Shown here piece by piece: positions 1 through 8,333 of a DNA stretch of 64,000 bases. Within the stretch, counting starts at the first letter, position 1; the number at the start of each line of letters is the position of its first letter. Source of the stretch: Streptomyces verrucosisporus (GTDB lineage Bacteria > Actinomycetota > Actinomycetes > Streptomycetales > Streptomycetaceae); NCBI RefSeq assembly GCF_017114865.1, contig NZ_JADEYH010000002.1, forward strand, positions 62,001 through 126,000, in the 5' to 3' direction. The notes under the pieces are model-generated. The model saw nothing but the letters and a program-made list of their open reading frames with translations, did not search any database and was not told where the DNA came from. The position numbers and the translations under genes are program-made.

Positions 1-1570
1 GCGCGCCCCCCTCCACAGGAGCGGGGGACACGTACAGGGAGGGAGCGAGGGCGTAGCCGTTACCGCGTATCTCGCCGATGCTCGCCGACCTGCTGAACTC
101 GGCCCTTCCCCGGTACGCCGTACCCGTCGCCCGGGCGTCCCGCCAGGCGTGGTACTCCCGGGCGACGGCGGCGATCTCGTGGTCCGGCAGGTGCCGGACG
201 CTGCGCGAGAGCATCTCCCCCAGAGCGCGGGCGTCGATGAAGAGGATCTCGTCACACCTTCCCGTCGGCGCACTCAGGATCCACAGCGTCACGGGGATGC
301 CGGTGGAGAAGAAGAGCCCCGGGGGAAGCGAGACCAGGCACTCCACGGCGCCGTCCTCCACCATGGCGGACCGGATCGCCCGCTCTCTCCTGTTGGCCGA
401 GGTGGCCGCGATGTTGGCCATGACCAGACAGGCTCGTCCACCGGGAGAGAGCAGGTCCACGGCGTACTGCAGCCAGTCGAAGTTCGCGTTGTGGGAAGGG
501 GGCGGCCCGTACCGCCAGTGGTCCGACTGGCGTACGGAGCCGGCGACGCGGACATTGAACGGAGGATTGGCCAGAAGGAGACCAACCTTGCGTCCGAGCG
601 GAGCCGTGAGCGCGGACGGAGCAGCGGCACCCGGTTTCATATCGGCCGAGGAGTGTCCGCGCAGGCCCAGCCCCATCCTTGCGAGTCGGAGGGGGAACTC
701 GGGCAGACCGGCTCCGCTGACCCGGGTGGAGCCCGCGGAGCCTGTGGCGGTCCAGGCGTCGACGACGGCCGTCAGCATCTCGCCCGCACGGCAGAACGGG
801 TCGTGCGCTTCGGTCGCGTCGACAGCGGGTGTCACAAGAGCAGCGGCAGCGCGCGCCACGGACACGGGGGTGAAGAGCTCGCTTCCCGCTCGCCCGGCCC
901 ACTCCTCGGTATATCTCTTCACCAGGAGATCGAAGGCGCGGACATACTGACCCAGGTCCTCCGCGGCATGCGCGTCGATCAGGCGGACGGCATCCGCCAG
1001 GGCCTGTTCCCTGCCCTGCCAGGACTGCACGGTGGAAGGAGAGAGCCCGGTCGGAAGACCGCCCGCGATCACCTGCCGGAGGTCGGCGGTTTCCGGACCG
1101 CGCGCCGTGCGGTCGGCGAGCTTCCTCAGTGAGCTCCACACCTGGGGTTGGGAACCGCACAGGTAGATCAGAGCCAGCAGCATCTCGGCGCGATCGGGCA
1201 GGGGCACACTCCCGCGCGGCAGGAGGGCTTCGTCGCTCGCGAGCCGCTCGACGGCGCGCAGCAGCGGTGCGGCGTCCACAGCCTTCGAGGGCGCGACGGT
1301 GGTCGCTTCCGAGCCGGAACGGAAACGATCTCCGTATGTCGTACCGGCAGGCTCGCCATCCCCGCGTGCGTTCACCGGGATGACGCGGCGGTCCAGCCAG
1401 TCCGCGACCTCCGCCGCGCGGAAGAGTTCCGTTCCGCCCTCCCCGGCCGGAACGGGTCCGGGAAACGTGTCGGGGTGACGCCGCTCCCAGTTGCTGACAG
1501 CGGGGCGGCGCACTCCGGCGAGCCGGGCGATCTCGGCCCGTGAGACGAGCCTGCCGTCGAGGTCTTCCAC
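1..1570 (-). CDS. N-6 adenine DNA methylase, HsdM-like, with N-terminal HTH (3' end outside window)
   Basis: The reading frame is open from a GTG at 1568-1570 to the left window edge, about 523 codons without a stop, with GGAGG about 5 bases before the GTG. Residues 9-31 look like a MerR/excisionase-type helix-turn-helix (SRAEIARLAGVRRPAVSNWE). The middle carries adenine-methylase motif IV, NPPFNV (codons near 551-570), and a motif I-like DPFCRAGEML in which the first glycine expected in FCGSG is Arg. This predicts SAM-dependent N6-adenine methylation, as in type I restriction M subunits or phage-defence methylases. It starts 16 bp after the Abi gene, so the two are probably cotranscribed. 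A specificity or nuclease subunit, if any, would lie outside the window. Confidence 0.85.
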   Translation of the reverse strand, partial: MEDLDGRLVSRAEIARLAGVRRPAVSNWERRHPDTFPGPVPAGEGGTELFRAAEVADWLDRRVIPVNARGDGEPAGTTYGDRFRSGSEATTVAPSKAVDAAPLLRAVERLASDEALLPRGSVPLPDRAEMLLALIYLCGSQPQVWSSLRKLADRTARGPETADLRQVIAGGLPTGLSPSTVQSWQGREQALADAVRLIDAHAAEDLGQYVRAFDLLVKRYTEEWAGRAGSELFTPVSVARAAAALVTPAVDATEAHDPFCRAGEMLTAVVDAWTATGSAGSTRVSGAGLPEFPLRLARMGLGLRGHSSADMKPGAAAPSALTAPLGRKVGLLLANPPFNVRVAGSVRQSDHWRYGPPPSHNANFDWLQYAVDLLSPGGRACLVMANIAATSANRRERAIRSAMVEDGAVECLVSLPPGLFFSTGIPVTLWILSAPTGRCDEILFIDARALGEMLSRSVRHLPDHEIAAVAREYHAWRDARATGTAYRGRAEFSRSASIGEIRGNGYALAPSLYVSPAPVEGGA

Positions 1571-1586
1571 GGGCGCCTCCTTCCGG

Positions 1587-2231
1587 TCAGAAGCGTGAAT
1601 CCGGCCCGTTGCGGCGGGCGAGTACGGAGGGGAAGCGGTCGAGTGCCTGGATCTCCTTCACGAGCTCAGGACTCATGTACCCCAGCAGACGGTAGATCTT
1701 GGTGTGATCGGCGGCCAGGTCGCGGTGGTGGACGGGCTCGTGGTGCATGACCCGGTTCCGGAGCAGCACCAGCGACCAGAGACTGTCGTAGAGGACCCCA
1801 CGCCTGCCGGAGTAGTGCGGGAAGGCACGGTGCAGGACGGGAACCCACAGGGAGCGGTCGTAGCCACGGCTGAGAAGAGAGGCCCAGAAGCCGAAGGACA
1901 GTTCGGCGACCACGCTGTCCGCGGGCACGGACCGCAGGCCGCGATCCTCGCATTTGCGCCGTGCTCGGGCGACCAGACGCCGGCCGTTTCCGTTGAGGGG
2001 GAAGGCGTCCCACCAGTCCTCCCCGTACTGCTGCCCGATCCGGTCGTGCAGGGCGTTGCGCAGAGTCACCTCAAGGCAGTGCAGAGGGCCGTAGAGAGCG
2101 GCGGATGCCTCCACGTTCCACCAGTAGAGCCGTGTTGCCGCGGTGGCGTCTCCCCCGGTCGCCCGCAGGTAGCGGTTCAGACGGGGCTCGGAGAAGGCGC
2201 GCAGCATCCAGTCGGGCAGTTCCTCGGCCAT
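1587..2231 (-). CDS. Abi-like HEPN protein (Abi_2 / AbiD-AbiF family)
   Basis: A 214-residue protein. It has the helical layout of the Abi_2 family and, at about residues 158-165, the RNRVMHHE block, which fits the R-x4-6-H signature of HEPN ribonucleases. Family members act in abortive infection, where RNA cleavage halts phage growth; that role is inferred here, not shown. ATG at 2229-2231. The gene ends 16 bp before the methylase GTG, so the two look like one transcription unit. An Abi protein beside a lone methylase suggests a small defence module whose remaining parts may lie beyond the left edge. Confidence 0.75.
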   Translation of the reverse strand: MAEELPDWMLRAFSEPRLNRYLRATGGDATAATRLYWWNVEASAALYGPLHCLEVTLRNALHDRIGQQYGEDWWDAFPLNGNGRRLVARARRKCEDRGLRSVPADSVVAELSFGFWASLLSRGYDRSLWVPVLHRAFPHYSGRRGVLYDSLWSLVLLRNRVMHHEPVHHRDLAADHTKIYRLLGYMSPELVKEIQALDRFPSVLARRNGPDSRF

Positions 2232-2302
2232 GGTGCTCCCCCCGGAGGCGAGGGCTGCCTCTCGCAGCCCGGTGCGTTATCGGACGGTCGTGGTAGCGTG
2301 GT

Positions 2303-2400
2303 GGTGAAAGCCCCTGGTCCGCCTCTGCAAGCAAGCCGCCAGGGGCACGGCTTTCGGAACCCCCGGTCACCGCTGATGACCGGGGGTTCCGCTGTTTTCC
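2303..2400 (+). ncRNA. candidate small structured RNA ending in a hairpin terminator
   Basis: On the plus strand a TAGCGT -10-like box sits near 2301-2306. About 10 bases later comes a long imperfect stem joining AAAGCCCCTGG to CCAGGGG...GGCTTT, then the perfect 14-bp stem at 2356-2390 and GCTGTTTTCC. Promoter, fold and terminator within about 100 bases, with no convincing ORF, resemble a small RNA gene. It lies divergently upstream of the Abi gene and could instead be its leader region read in reverse. No known family was recognised. Confidence 0.3.
2356..2397 (+). terminator. perfect 14-bp hairpin followed by T-containing tract
   Basis: GGAACCCCCGGTCA at 2356-2369 pairs with TGACCGGGGGTTCC at 2377-2390 around a 7-base loop, followed by GCTGTTTT. 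Works best as a plus-strand intrinsic terminator. Confidence 0.6.
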
Positions 2401-2495
2401 GGGCTCTCTCCGGATATGTACGCGGAACCGCTCCGCCGCGAGGCGGCGAATCGAGGCGTTGGGGGGAGAAGTTAGCGACAGAGCAGAAGGATGTC

Positions 2496-2526
2496 AAAGA
2501 GCACTTCCATGCTCTTTGTTTTGTTA
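2496..2526 (+). terminator. A/T-rich hairpin with T tract
   Basis: AAAGAGCA (2496-2503) pairs with TGCTCTTT (2510-2517) and is followed by GTTTTGTT, a classic intrinsic terminator on the plus strand. It lies in a patch richer in A and T than its surroundings (about 2460-2690), with no gene identified in it. Confidence 0.5.
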
Positions 2527-2636
2527 ACTCCCTGTGGGTTGCATGGAGGGCATGGCTCTTCCCTCGTCCCGCGAGACTCAGCGGACCCGTTGTTGCGGGA
2601 GAGAAGGACGAAAGTGTCGCACCTGAGAACAAGAAA

Positions 2637-2671
2637 CCCTCGTGGTGGTCGGTGATGGACCACCACGAGGG
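2637..2671. terminator. perfect 14-bp hairpin, 7-base loop
   Basis: CCCTCGTGGTGGTC at 2637-2650 pairs with GACCACCACGAGGG at 2658-2671; ATAAAAA follows at about 2681. It has the same stem and loop lengths as the hairpin at 2356-2390. The rest of the 2232-2783 gap shows no supported gene. Confidence 0.5.
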
Positions 2672-2783
2672 TGTGAAGCCATAAAAACTGTTAACCCCTG
2701 CGGGGTCGCGCTCACGCTCCGGAGCGGCGGCCCCGGCGCCGTCCGGGCCCGCCCGGGGGAACGGGAAGCGGCCTGCTCGCGGC

Positions 2784-3353
2784 CTACTTGAAGAAGGCGA
2801 TCCCGTCGTCCGGGAGGTCCTTGAGGTCCTTGGCCCACTCGCTGGGGTCGACGACCTTCTTCAGGTGCGCCGACATGTACGGGCGCAGCGGGCGCTCCGG
2901 GTCCGGGGTGGCCAGTTCGCCGACCCACATCAGGTCGCCCTTGACGTAGCCGTACAGTCGCTTGCCGCCGGAGTACTCGCCGGCCGAGGACAGGCGGGCG
3001 AAGGCGTCCGTGACCAGGTCGATCTGCGGCTTCTGCTCGGCCATCTCGCCGTGCCAGACCTCGACGATGCCCCGGTCGCGGGCCATGACGGCCTCGACCC
3101 GGCGCTCCGCGTCGATCTTCCAGTAGCCGCTCTCGCTCTCCAGCGGGCGGACCTTCTCGCCCTTGTCGTCCAGCTCCCAGGTACGCGAGACGTACTCCAG
3201 GAAGTCCCGGCCGTCGTGGGAGAAGGTGACCTCCTGGCCGAAGTTGCACTGCTCGCGGTCCGGGAAGTCCGCGACGCCCGCGCCCGCCCAGTCGCCCAGG
3301 AGGAACGCGAGGGGGACGAGGTCCGGGTGGAGGTCGGACGGAATCTCGATCAT
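2784..3353 (-). CDS. FABP-family / nitrobindin-like heme-binding beta-barrel protein (DUF1794)
   Basis: A 189-residue protein with the nitrobindin signature G-x-W-x-G-x-G at residues 20-26 (GDWAGAG), beta-rich throughout, ending YMSAHLKKV...GIAFFK. Members of this THAP4/nitrobindin-like family form a ten-stranded barrel and bind heme or small hydrophobic ligands; nitric oxide or peroxynitrite chemistry is known for some. The ATG at 3351-3353 is preferred because the longer GTG-type extension is low-complexity and not family-like. No strong ribosome site is seen before it. The gene stands alone, downstream of a small membrane-protein gene on the same strand. Confidence 0.8.
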   Translation of the reverse strand: MIEIPSDLHPDLVPLAFLLGDWAGAGVADFPDREQCNFGQEVTFSHDGRDFLEYVSRTWELDDKGEKVRPLESESGYWKIDAERRVEAVMARDRGIVEVWHGEMAEQKPQIDLVTDAFARLSSAGEYSGGKRLYGYVKGDLMWVGELATPDPERPLRPYMSAHLKKVVDPSEWAKDLKDLPDDGIAFFK

Positions 3354-3444
3354 GGGGTGCTCAGACGATCTGTCGAGGGCGTGTGGTCGGTGGTGCGGCC
3401 CGGGCTCGGGCCGCACGCGGCCCGGGTCACGGAACGGGGACGGG

Positions 3445-3546
3445 TCAGCGCTGGCCCTGGTAGAGCTTCTTCACGGTCAGGCCCGTGAACGCCAGGACGC
3501 CGATACAGACCAGGACCAGCAGGGCGGTGAAGAATGCCTCAAGCAC
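3445..3546 (-). CDS. 33-residue single-pass membrane protein
   Basis: GTG at 3544-3546 with GAGGAG about 7 bases upstream. The 33 codons encode FFTALLVLVCIGVLAFTGLTV, one hydrophobic helix, followed by the basic tail KKLYQGQR. The function is unknown. The good ribosome site, clean helix and basic end support a real micro-protein, and similar short membrane proteins are common in Streptomyces. It may be cotranscribed with the nitrobindin-like gene 91 bp downstream. Confidence 0.6.
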   Translation of the reverse strand: MLEAFFTALLVLVCIGVLAFTGLTVKKLYQGQR

Positions 3547-3615
3547 GGGAGCGCTCCTCGGGGGCTCGGCACGGACGTACGGGCCGGCGGGCGGCCCGCC
3601 GACGAGTCTAGTCGG

Positions 3616-3659
3616 CCCGTGGCGGGGCGGTGCTGTGAGGTGTGCCGCCCCGCCACGGG
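3616..3659 (-). terminator. 15-bp GC hairpin
   Basis: CCCGTGGCGGGGCGG (3616-3630) pairs perfectly with 3645-3659. It lies 17 bp past the stop of the three-gene membrane-protein operon and probably ends it. Confidence 0.6.
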
Positions 3660-3675
3660 GCCGGTTGCGGCGGGC

Positions 3676-4685
3676 TCAGCCCAGGAGCTGGGCCTGGAGG
3701 ATCACCGTCTGCCGGAACGGCACCGCGGGGGCCGTTCCTTCCCGGGTCTGGACGATCAGGGCCACGGTGTCCCCGGCGAGCAGGTACGCGTGGCGGGTGT
3801 GCGCCTCGCCGCGGGGCTTCGGCTCGTCGTACACCTCGATCTCGACGTTCTCCGGTACGGCCTCCGGTGGCCGGCTCTCGTCCATCTCCGACTCCGGGGC
3901 CTCGGCCAGGGGCAGACCCGGCACCAGGCCCCCGTACAGCACCTCGGCGTGGAGGTCGCCCGCCACGGCGCCGCTGTTGAACCGCAGCAGGTGGACGCTG
4001 GTGCGGGTGCCGTCCGGCATGACCCAGCCGCGGGCGGCGATGTGCCGTACGGCGTCGTCCGCCAGCCGCTGCCGCAGCTCGTCCCGGTCGGCCTTCTCGT
4101 AGAGGGCGGTGTAGTCCTCGACCGTGACCCAGCCGCCCTTCGGCGAAGGGAGCCCGCCGTCCTTGCCGGCCTTCCCGCCCTCCTCGGCTCCCTCGGGCAG
4201 GGGGATCAGCAGTTCGCGCAGGTCGGCGTGGTGGATCTCCGCCTCGTTGCCCTGCGCGAACGGGCGCGGGGAGCCGGAGGGGAGGGCGGGCAGGGTCAGC
4301 CGCGGATACTCCCAGCGCCCGTCGCTCTCGGTGGCCAGGCCCGGCACCTCGTGGCGTTCCAGCCGCGTGATGCCGTAGGCGGTGCCCGCGCAGAACACGC
4401 CGAAGACCGTCACGGCGGCCGTCCAGCGGCCGACGGCCCGCAGCACGCGGGCCGACGGGCGGCGGCGCTTCGGCGGCGCGGGGGGAACGGGCACGGCCGG
4501 GGCGGGGAAGGGGGAGGGGGAGGGGGAGGGGGAGCGGACGGCTGGGGAGGCACGGCGGCCACCTGCGGGGCCTGCGCTGTCTGCGCTGTCTGCGCCGAAG
4601 TCTCCGCCGTCCCGGTGCTCTGCTCCGTCTGCGGCGGGACGGCGGGCGCGGCCGGCTCCGGCCGGTCTGTCACGGGCTCGGTCAT
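3676..4685 (-). pseudogene. membrane-anchored protein with proline-rich cytoplasmic tail, reading frame broken (third gene of operon)
   Basis: The natural start is the ATG at 4683-4685, overlapping the previous stop as ATGA. It encodes MTEPVTDRPEPAAP and a Q/A/P-rich tail up to about 4500. The conserved rest lies in a different frame (3676 to about 4494): KRRRPSARVLR, a transmembrane helix (WTAAVTVFGVFCAGTAYGI) and an extracellular domain of about 220 residues. The frames meet in a (GGGGGA)n tract at about 4506-4540, where one base appears missing. Either this is a sequencing error or real slippage, or translation starts at the GTG at 4492-4494 without the tail. Function unknown; same architecture as its two operon partners. 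Confidence 0.6.
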
Positions 4686-5581
4686 ACGTACTCTCCCGGG
4701 GACGCCAGGTGGTCGAGCTGGTCCTTCAGCAGTTCGGCGGCGTCCTTCCTCTCGAAGGGCTTGACACCGTCGACCCGGAACGAGATCAGGTACTCGTCCT
4801 GGTAGGCGGTGCAGAACATCGCGTCCAGCTCGGAGTCGCCGTCCTCGGGCGGCAGGAAGCACCGCGCGTTGTCGTGGCCCTTGATCTTCGGGCCGTCGCG
4901 GAAGACCGACAGGGCGTCGGCCAGCCCGGACTGGAAGCCGCTCAGGTCCTTGACGCCCTTCTCGTTCTTCATGCGCGCGAGCTGGATCTCTGCCGTGAAC
5001 CGGTTGTCGTAGGGCGTGTACGTGCGCATCGCGATGCCCTGGACACGCAGCTTCTCCACGTACTCGCGGTGCCGGCGGCGCTCCTTGCCCGGCAGTCCCT
5101 TGCCGCCCTCGCGCAGCAGGGCCTGAGCCTGCCGGCCGCTCAGTTCGGTGTCGTTGCCGAACTCGGAGACGTCCGGGCCGAGCCGGAAGTCCTCGGGGAC
5201 CGGCAGCAGCTTCCTGCGCAGCTCGCCGTCGGTGCGGCCCTCCCTGAGGTCGGGCACCGGATCGTCCTCGGAGGGGGTCCTCGCGGGCTTCTTCCAGACC
5301 TTCGTGGGGGCCGAGACGTCGGCGCCGTTCACGGTGGCCTTGGTGTAGGCCAGTCCGCCGCAGGCGGCGCCGAGCACCAGGGCGGCGGCCAGCAGGGGGA
5401 CGAGGACGCGGCGGAGCCGGCCCTTCCCGCGCGGTCCGGCGTCCTGCGGACCGTCCGGAGCCGCGGCGTCGGGCGCCTCCGGGACGGTTCCCGGCTCCGG
5501 GGCGGCGGGCGCCTCCGGCTGTCCGTCCGTGGCCTCGGCAGGTGCGCCTTCGATGTCGTTCCGGTTCTCCTGGTCGCTCAC
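4682..5581 (-). CDS. membrane-anchored protein with disordered N-terminus (middle gene of operon, intact)
   Basis: A 299-residue protein: acidic, P/A-rich N-terminus (1-50), basic RGKGRLRRV, one transmembrane helix (about 55-78), then an extracellular domain with TDGELRRKLLPVPEDF. That block also occurs in the operon partner upstream (TDGDLRKLLLDRPEEA), so the proteins are related. The GTG start at 5579-5581 overlaps the preceding stop (GTGA), and its TGA overlaps the next ATG (ATGA), implying translational coupling. No family recognised. It is probably anchored in the membrane with its C-terminal domain outside the cell; partner and substrate are unknown. Confidence 0.75.
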   Translation of the reverse strand: MSDQENRNDIEGAPAEATDGQPEAPAAPEPGTVPEAPDAAAPDGPQDAGPRGKGRLRRVLVPLLAAALVLGAACGGLAYTKATVNGADVSAPTKVWKKPARTPSEDDPVPDLREGRTDGELRRKLLPVPEDFRLGPDVSEFGNDTELSGRQAQALLREGGKGLPGKERRRHREYVEKLRVQGIAMRTYTPYDNRFTAEIQLARMKNEKGVKDLSGFQSGLADALSVFRDGPKIKGHDNARCFLPPEDGDSELDAMFCTAYQDEYLISFRVDGVKPFERKDAAELLKDQLDHLASPGEYV

Positions 5582-6491
5582 AGCCGCTCCAGCTGCCGCT
5601 CGGCCAGGGACCTGATGTCGCGCTCGGCGATCGGCTTGGTGTCGTAGATCCAGATGTCCATCATGATGTCGCCGCGCTGGGCGATGGCCCGGGCCTGGTA
5701 CATCGGGAGGTAGCCGGGCTCACGGTCGGGCCGGTCGAAGACGTAGTAGCGGCCGTTGCCCGACCCCTTCAGCGCGGAGCCGTCGTTGCCCGTGTGCGAG
5801 TCGAAGGACATGTACGCCTGCTGGCTCTTGGCGTGGTCGCGGGCGGACCGGCGCCTCTCCTCGCGGAACTGCACGAGCCTGATGCTCACCGTGTGGTGTG
5901 CGCTCGGACGCCAGGCCGTGGTCGCGACGCGGCGCAGGTTCTCGTCGGCCAGATAGGTGAACATGCGGCTCGGGCTCTCGAACTCCTGGGCGTAGCCGGA
6001 CGGCGAGAGCCAGTTGTCCGACTCCGACGGCCTCTCGGACTCGCGGGCCTCCTCGGGCCGGTCCAGGAGCAGCTTGCGCAGATCGCCGTCCGTGCGTACC
6101 CGCCGGTCCTCCTAGGCGGTGAGCGGTTCGGGCGCCTCGTCCTCGGGCAGCGGCTTCTTCGGATACGACAGCTCCGCCTGGGACAGCGGGGGCAGTGGGG
6201 TGGGCGCGCGGTCGGCCTGGACGGTGTAGCCGCCCGCGAGGCCGCCGACGGTGCCGAGCAGGGCGGCGCAGGCCAGCAGCAGGGCCGTACGGCCGCGCCG
6301 CGGCGCGGCCGTTCCCGGGCCGGTGGCGCGGGCGGCGTCGCGGGCTGGGCCGTGGGGGGTGCCTCCGGCGGAAGCGGGGGCGGGGGGCCGGCCGGGAGAG
6401 CCTGCGCGGGCTCGGGTGCCGGGTCGGGTGCCGGGTCGGGCCCGGCCGCGGACTCGGGAGGTTCCGCCGGTGCCGGCGGGGGCGTGGACAT
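5578..6491 (-). pseudogene. first gene of the membrane-protein operon, with a frame break and an in-frame amber codon
   Basis: ATG at 6489-6491 with GAGGAG just upstream. The proline-rich tail (MSTPPPAPAEPPESAAGPDP...) is in one frame. The transmembrane helix (TALLLACAALLGTVGGLAGGY) and what follows are in another, the same type of break as in the third gene, again in a G/C-run region (about 6330-6400). A TAG at about 6112-6114 then interrupts the frame after APEPLTA. The same frame continues without a further stop to 5578, through TDGDLRKLLLD and a C-terminal domain ending SLAERQLERL. Two lesions suggest inactivation, unless the sequence has errors. Paralogous to the intact middle gene. Confidence 0.65.
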
Positions 6492-6602
6492 GAAATCTCC
6501 TCACACGTTTGTCAGTTCGCTGACAAGAGCGCGGGGAAGAAGGCTGTACCCGGACCGGTCACGATCGGATTGCGGTGCGGACCACGGGCTACCGTGGTCC
6601 GC

Positions 6603-6974
6603 ATGGCAGCTGTGTCGAAGAAGCTCGTGATCAAGGTGACGGCCGGGGCGGACGCGCCCGAGCGGTGCTCGCAGGCCTTCACGGTGGCGGCGGTGGCCGT
6701 GGCCAGCGGAGTGGAGGTGTCGCTCTGGCTGACCGGGGAGTCGTCGTGGTTCGCGCTGCCGGGCCGGGCGGCGGAGTTCGAGCTGCCGCACTCCGCGCCG
6801 CTGCCCGACCTGCTCGACGGCGTCCTGGCGGGCGGGCGTATCACCCTGTGCACCCAGTGCGCGGCGCGGCGCGGGATCGAGGAGAAGGACGTGATCGAGG
6901 GCGTCCGCATCGCCGGGGCCCAGGTGTTCGTCAGCGAGATCACGGGCGAGGGCGTGCAGGCCCTCGTCTACTGA
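6603..6974 (+). CDS. DsrE-family protein
   Basis: A 123-residue protein (MAAVSKKLVIKVTAGADAP) with the small alpha/beta fold of DsrE/TusD-like proteins. It has a CTQCAARRG segment carrying two cysteines, which in this family can relay sulfane sulfur, and an IAGAQVFVSEI C-terminal strand. The ATG at 6603-6605 is chosen because the longer frame upstream is a GC-rich shadow of the divergent gene. Together with DUF1416, the rhodanese and MoaD/ThiS nearby it points to sulfur-transfer metabolism. The actual donor and acceptor are unknown. Confidence 0.75.
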   Translation: MAAVSKKLVIKVTAGADAPERCSQAFTVAAVAVASGVEVSLWLTGESSWFALPGRAAEFELPHSAPLPDLLDGVLAGGRITLCTQCAARRGIEEKDVIEGVRIAGAQVFVSEITGEGVQALVY

Positions 6975-7060
6975 GCGCCCGTCCGGCGCCCGTCCTGTAC
7001 CCGTTCCCGCCGGACGTGCGCCGGGCGCGCGCCGGACATCCGCGCCCGGACAGGACGGAG

Positions 7061-7100
7061 GCCGTGCCCCGCACAAGGTGTCCAACCCCCGGGGCACGGC
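7061..7100. terminator. bidirectional hairpin between convergent genes
   Basis: GCCGTGCCCC at 7061-7070 pairs with 7091-7100. It sits between the convergent DsrE and DUF1416 genes. Confidence 0.5.
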
Positions 7101-7146
7101 CTGAGTGCGTCGTACGGCCCGTCCCGCGGCCGTCACGCGGTCACGG

Positions 7147-7434
7147 TCACACCGTGATGGGGACCTCCACCAGGCCGCCCTGCTGGGCGACGACGGTGCG
7201 GTCCGCGGTGCCGCCCGGAACCAGGGCGCGCACGGTCCAGGTGCCCTCGGCCGCGTAGAAGCGGAACTGGCCGGTGGCGGAGGTGGGGACCTCGGCCGTG
7301 AACTCGCCGGTGCCGTCCAGCAGCCGGACGTACCCGGTGACGGGCTCGCCGCCGCGGGTCACCTGACCCTGGATCGTCGTCTCACCGGGCTTGATGGAGG
7401 AGGCGTCGGGGCCGCCTGCCTGTGCTCCGCACAT
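7147..7434 (-). CDS. DUF1416 protein (SseC-like), partner of the sulfurtransferase
   Basis: A 95-residue protein starting MCGAQAGGPDAS. It is beta-rich, with a transthyretin/carboxypeptidase-regulatory-like pattern (GQVTRGGEPVTGYVRLLDG...GQFRFYAAEGTWTVRAL). DUF1416 proteins are habitually encoded directly behind the thiosulfate sulfurtransferase in actinobacteria, as here, 53 bp downstream. The exact role is unknown; an accessory role in sulfur transfer is inferred from linkage. Confidence 0.85.
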   Translation of the reverse strand: MCGAQAGGPDASSIKPGETTIQGQVTRGGEPVTGYVRLLDGTGEFTAEVPTSATGQFRFYAAEGTWTVRALVPGGTADRTVVAQQGGLVEVPITV

Positions 7435-7487
7435 GTCGGGTGCTCTTCCTTCCGGAACGAGGAGTTGAGTGTGGAGGGGGAGGTGGC

Positions 7488-8333
7488 TCAGGCGCTCTTG
7501 CCGTCGCCGAGCTCGATCGGCACGCCGACCAGCGAGCCGTACTCGGTCCACGAGCCGTCGTAGTTCTTGACGTTCTCCTGGCCCAGCAGCTCGTGCAGGA
7601 CGAACCAGGTGTGGGCGGAGCGCTCGCCGATGCGGCAGTAGGCGATGGTGTCCTTGGACAGGTCCACACCCGCCTCCTGGTACAGCTCCTTCAGCTCGTC
7701 GTCGGACTTGAAGGTGCCGTCGTCGTTGGCCGACTTCGACCACGGGATGTTGCTGGCGGTCGGGACGTGGCCCGGGCGCTGCGACTGCTCCTGCGGCAGG
7801 TGGGCGGGGGCGAGCAGCTTGCCGCTGAACTCGTCGGGGGAGCGGACGTCCACCAGGTTCAGCTTGCCGATGGCCTCGACGACGTCGTCGCGGAAGGCGC
7901 GGATCGACTTGTCCTGCTCCTTGGCCCTGTACTCGGTCTTCGCGCGGGAGGGCACCTCGGAGACCAGCTCGCGGGCGTCCAGCTCCCACTTCTTGCGGCC
8001 GCCGTCGAGGAGCTTGACGTCCTGGTGGCCGTAGAGCTTGAAGTACCAGTAGGCGTAGGACGCGAACCAGTTGTTGTTGCCGCCGTAGAGGACGACGGTG
8101 TCGTCGTTGGAGATGCCCTTCTCGGACAGCAGCTTCTCGAAGCCGGCCTGGTCGACGAAGTCGCGGCGGACCGGGTCCTGGAGGTCGGTCTTCCAGTCGA
8201 TCCGGACGGCGTTCCTGATGTGGTTCTTGTCGTAGGCCGAGGTGTCCTCGTCCACCTCGACGATGACCACCTTGGGGTCGTCGATGCGGGCCTCGACCCA
8301 GTCGGCGTCGACCAGGACGTCACTGCGGCTCAT
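7488..8333 (-). CDS. sseA: thiosulfate sulfurtransferase (rhodanese), CysA/SseA type
   Basis: A 281-residue two-domain rhodanese. The C-terminal domain has the active-site loop CRIGERS (about residue 232), whose cysteine carries the persulfide; CRxGxRS typifies thiosulfate:cyanide sulfurtransferases. The N-terminal domain has the inactive rhodanese fold (DPKVVIVEVDEDTSAYDKNH). Start ATG at 8331-8333 with GGAGGAGAG just upstream. It is preceded by a cysteine-containing leader peptide gene at 8502-8585, so expression probably responds to cysteine supply, and followed by DUF1416. Confidence 0.92.
   Translation of the reverse strand: MSRSDVLVDADWVEARIDDPKVVIVEVDEDTSAYDKNHIRNAVRIDWKTDLQDPVRRDFVDQAGFEKLLSEKGISNDDTVVLYGGNNNWFASYAYWYFKLYGHQDVKLLDGGRKKWELDARELVSEVPSRAKTEYRAKEQDKSIRAFRDDVVEAIGKLNLVDVRSPDEFSGKLLAPAHLPQEQSQRPGHVPTASNIPWSKSANDDGTFKSDDELKELYQEAGVDLSKDTIAYCRIGERSAHTWFVLHELLGQENVKNYDGSWTEYGSLVGVPIELGDGKSA

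Noticed and set aside
2270..2350. tRNA-like fold
   Set aside because: No T-arm GTTCRA sequence or acceptor stem; no tRNA gene was seen anywhere in the window.
2472..2666. 64-codon minus-strand ORF (MVVHHRPPRGFLVLRC...)
   Set aside because: It overlaps two terminator-like hairpins, has no ribosome site and no protein-like composition.
2490..2700. CRISPR leader or array
   Set aside because: No regularly spaced repeats; the hairpins are unrelated in sequence.
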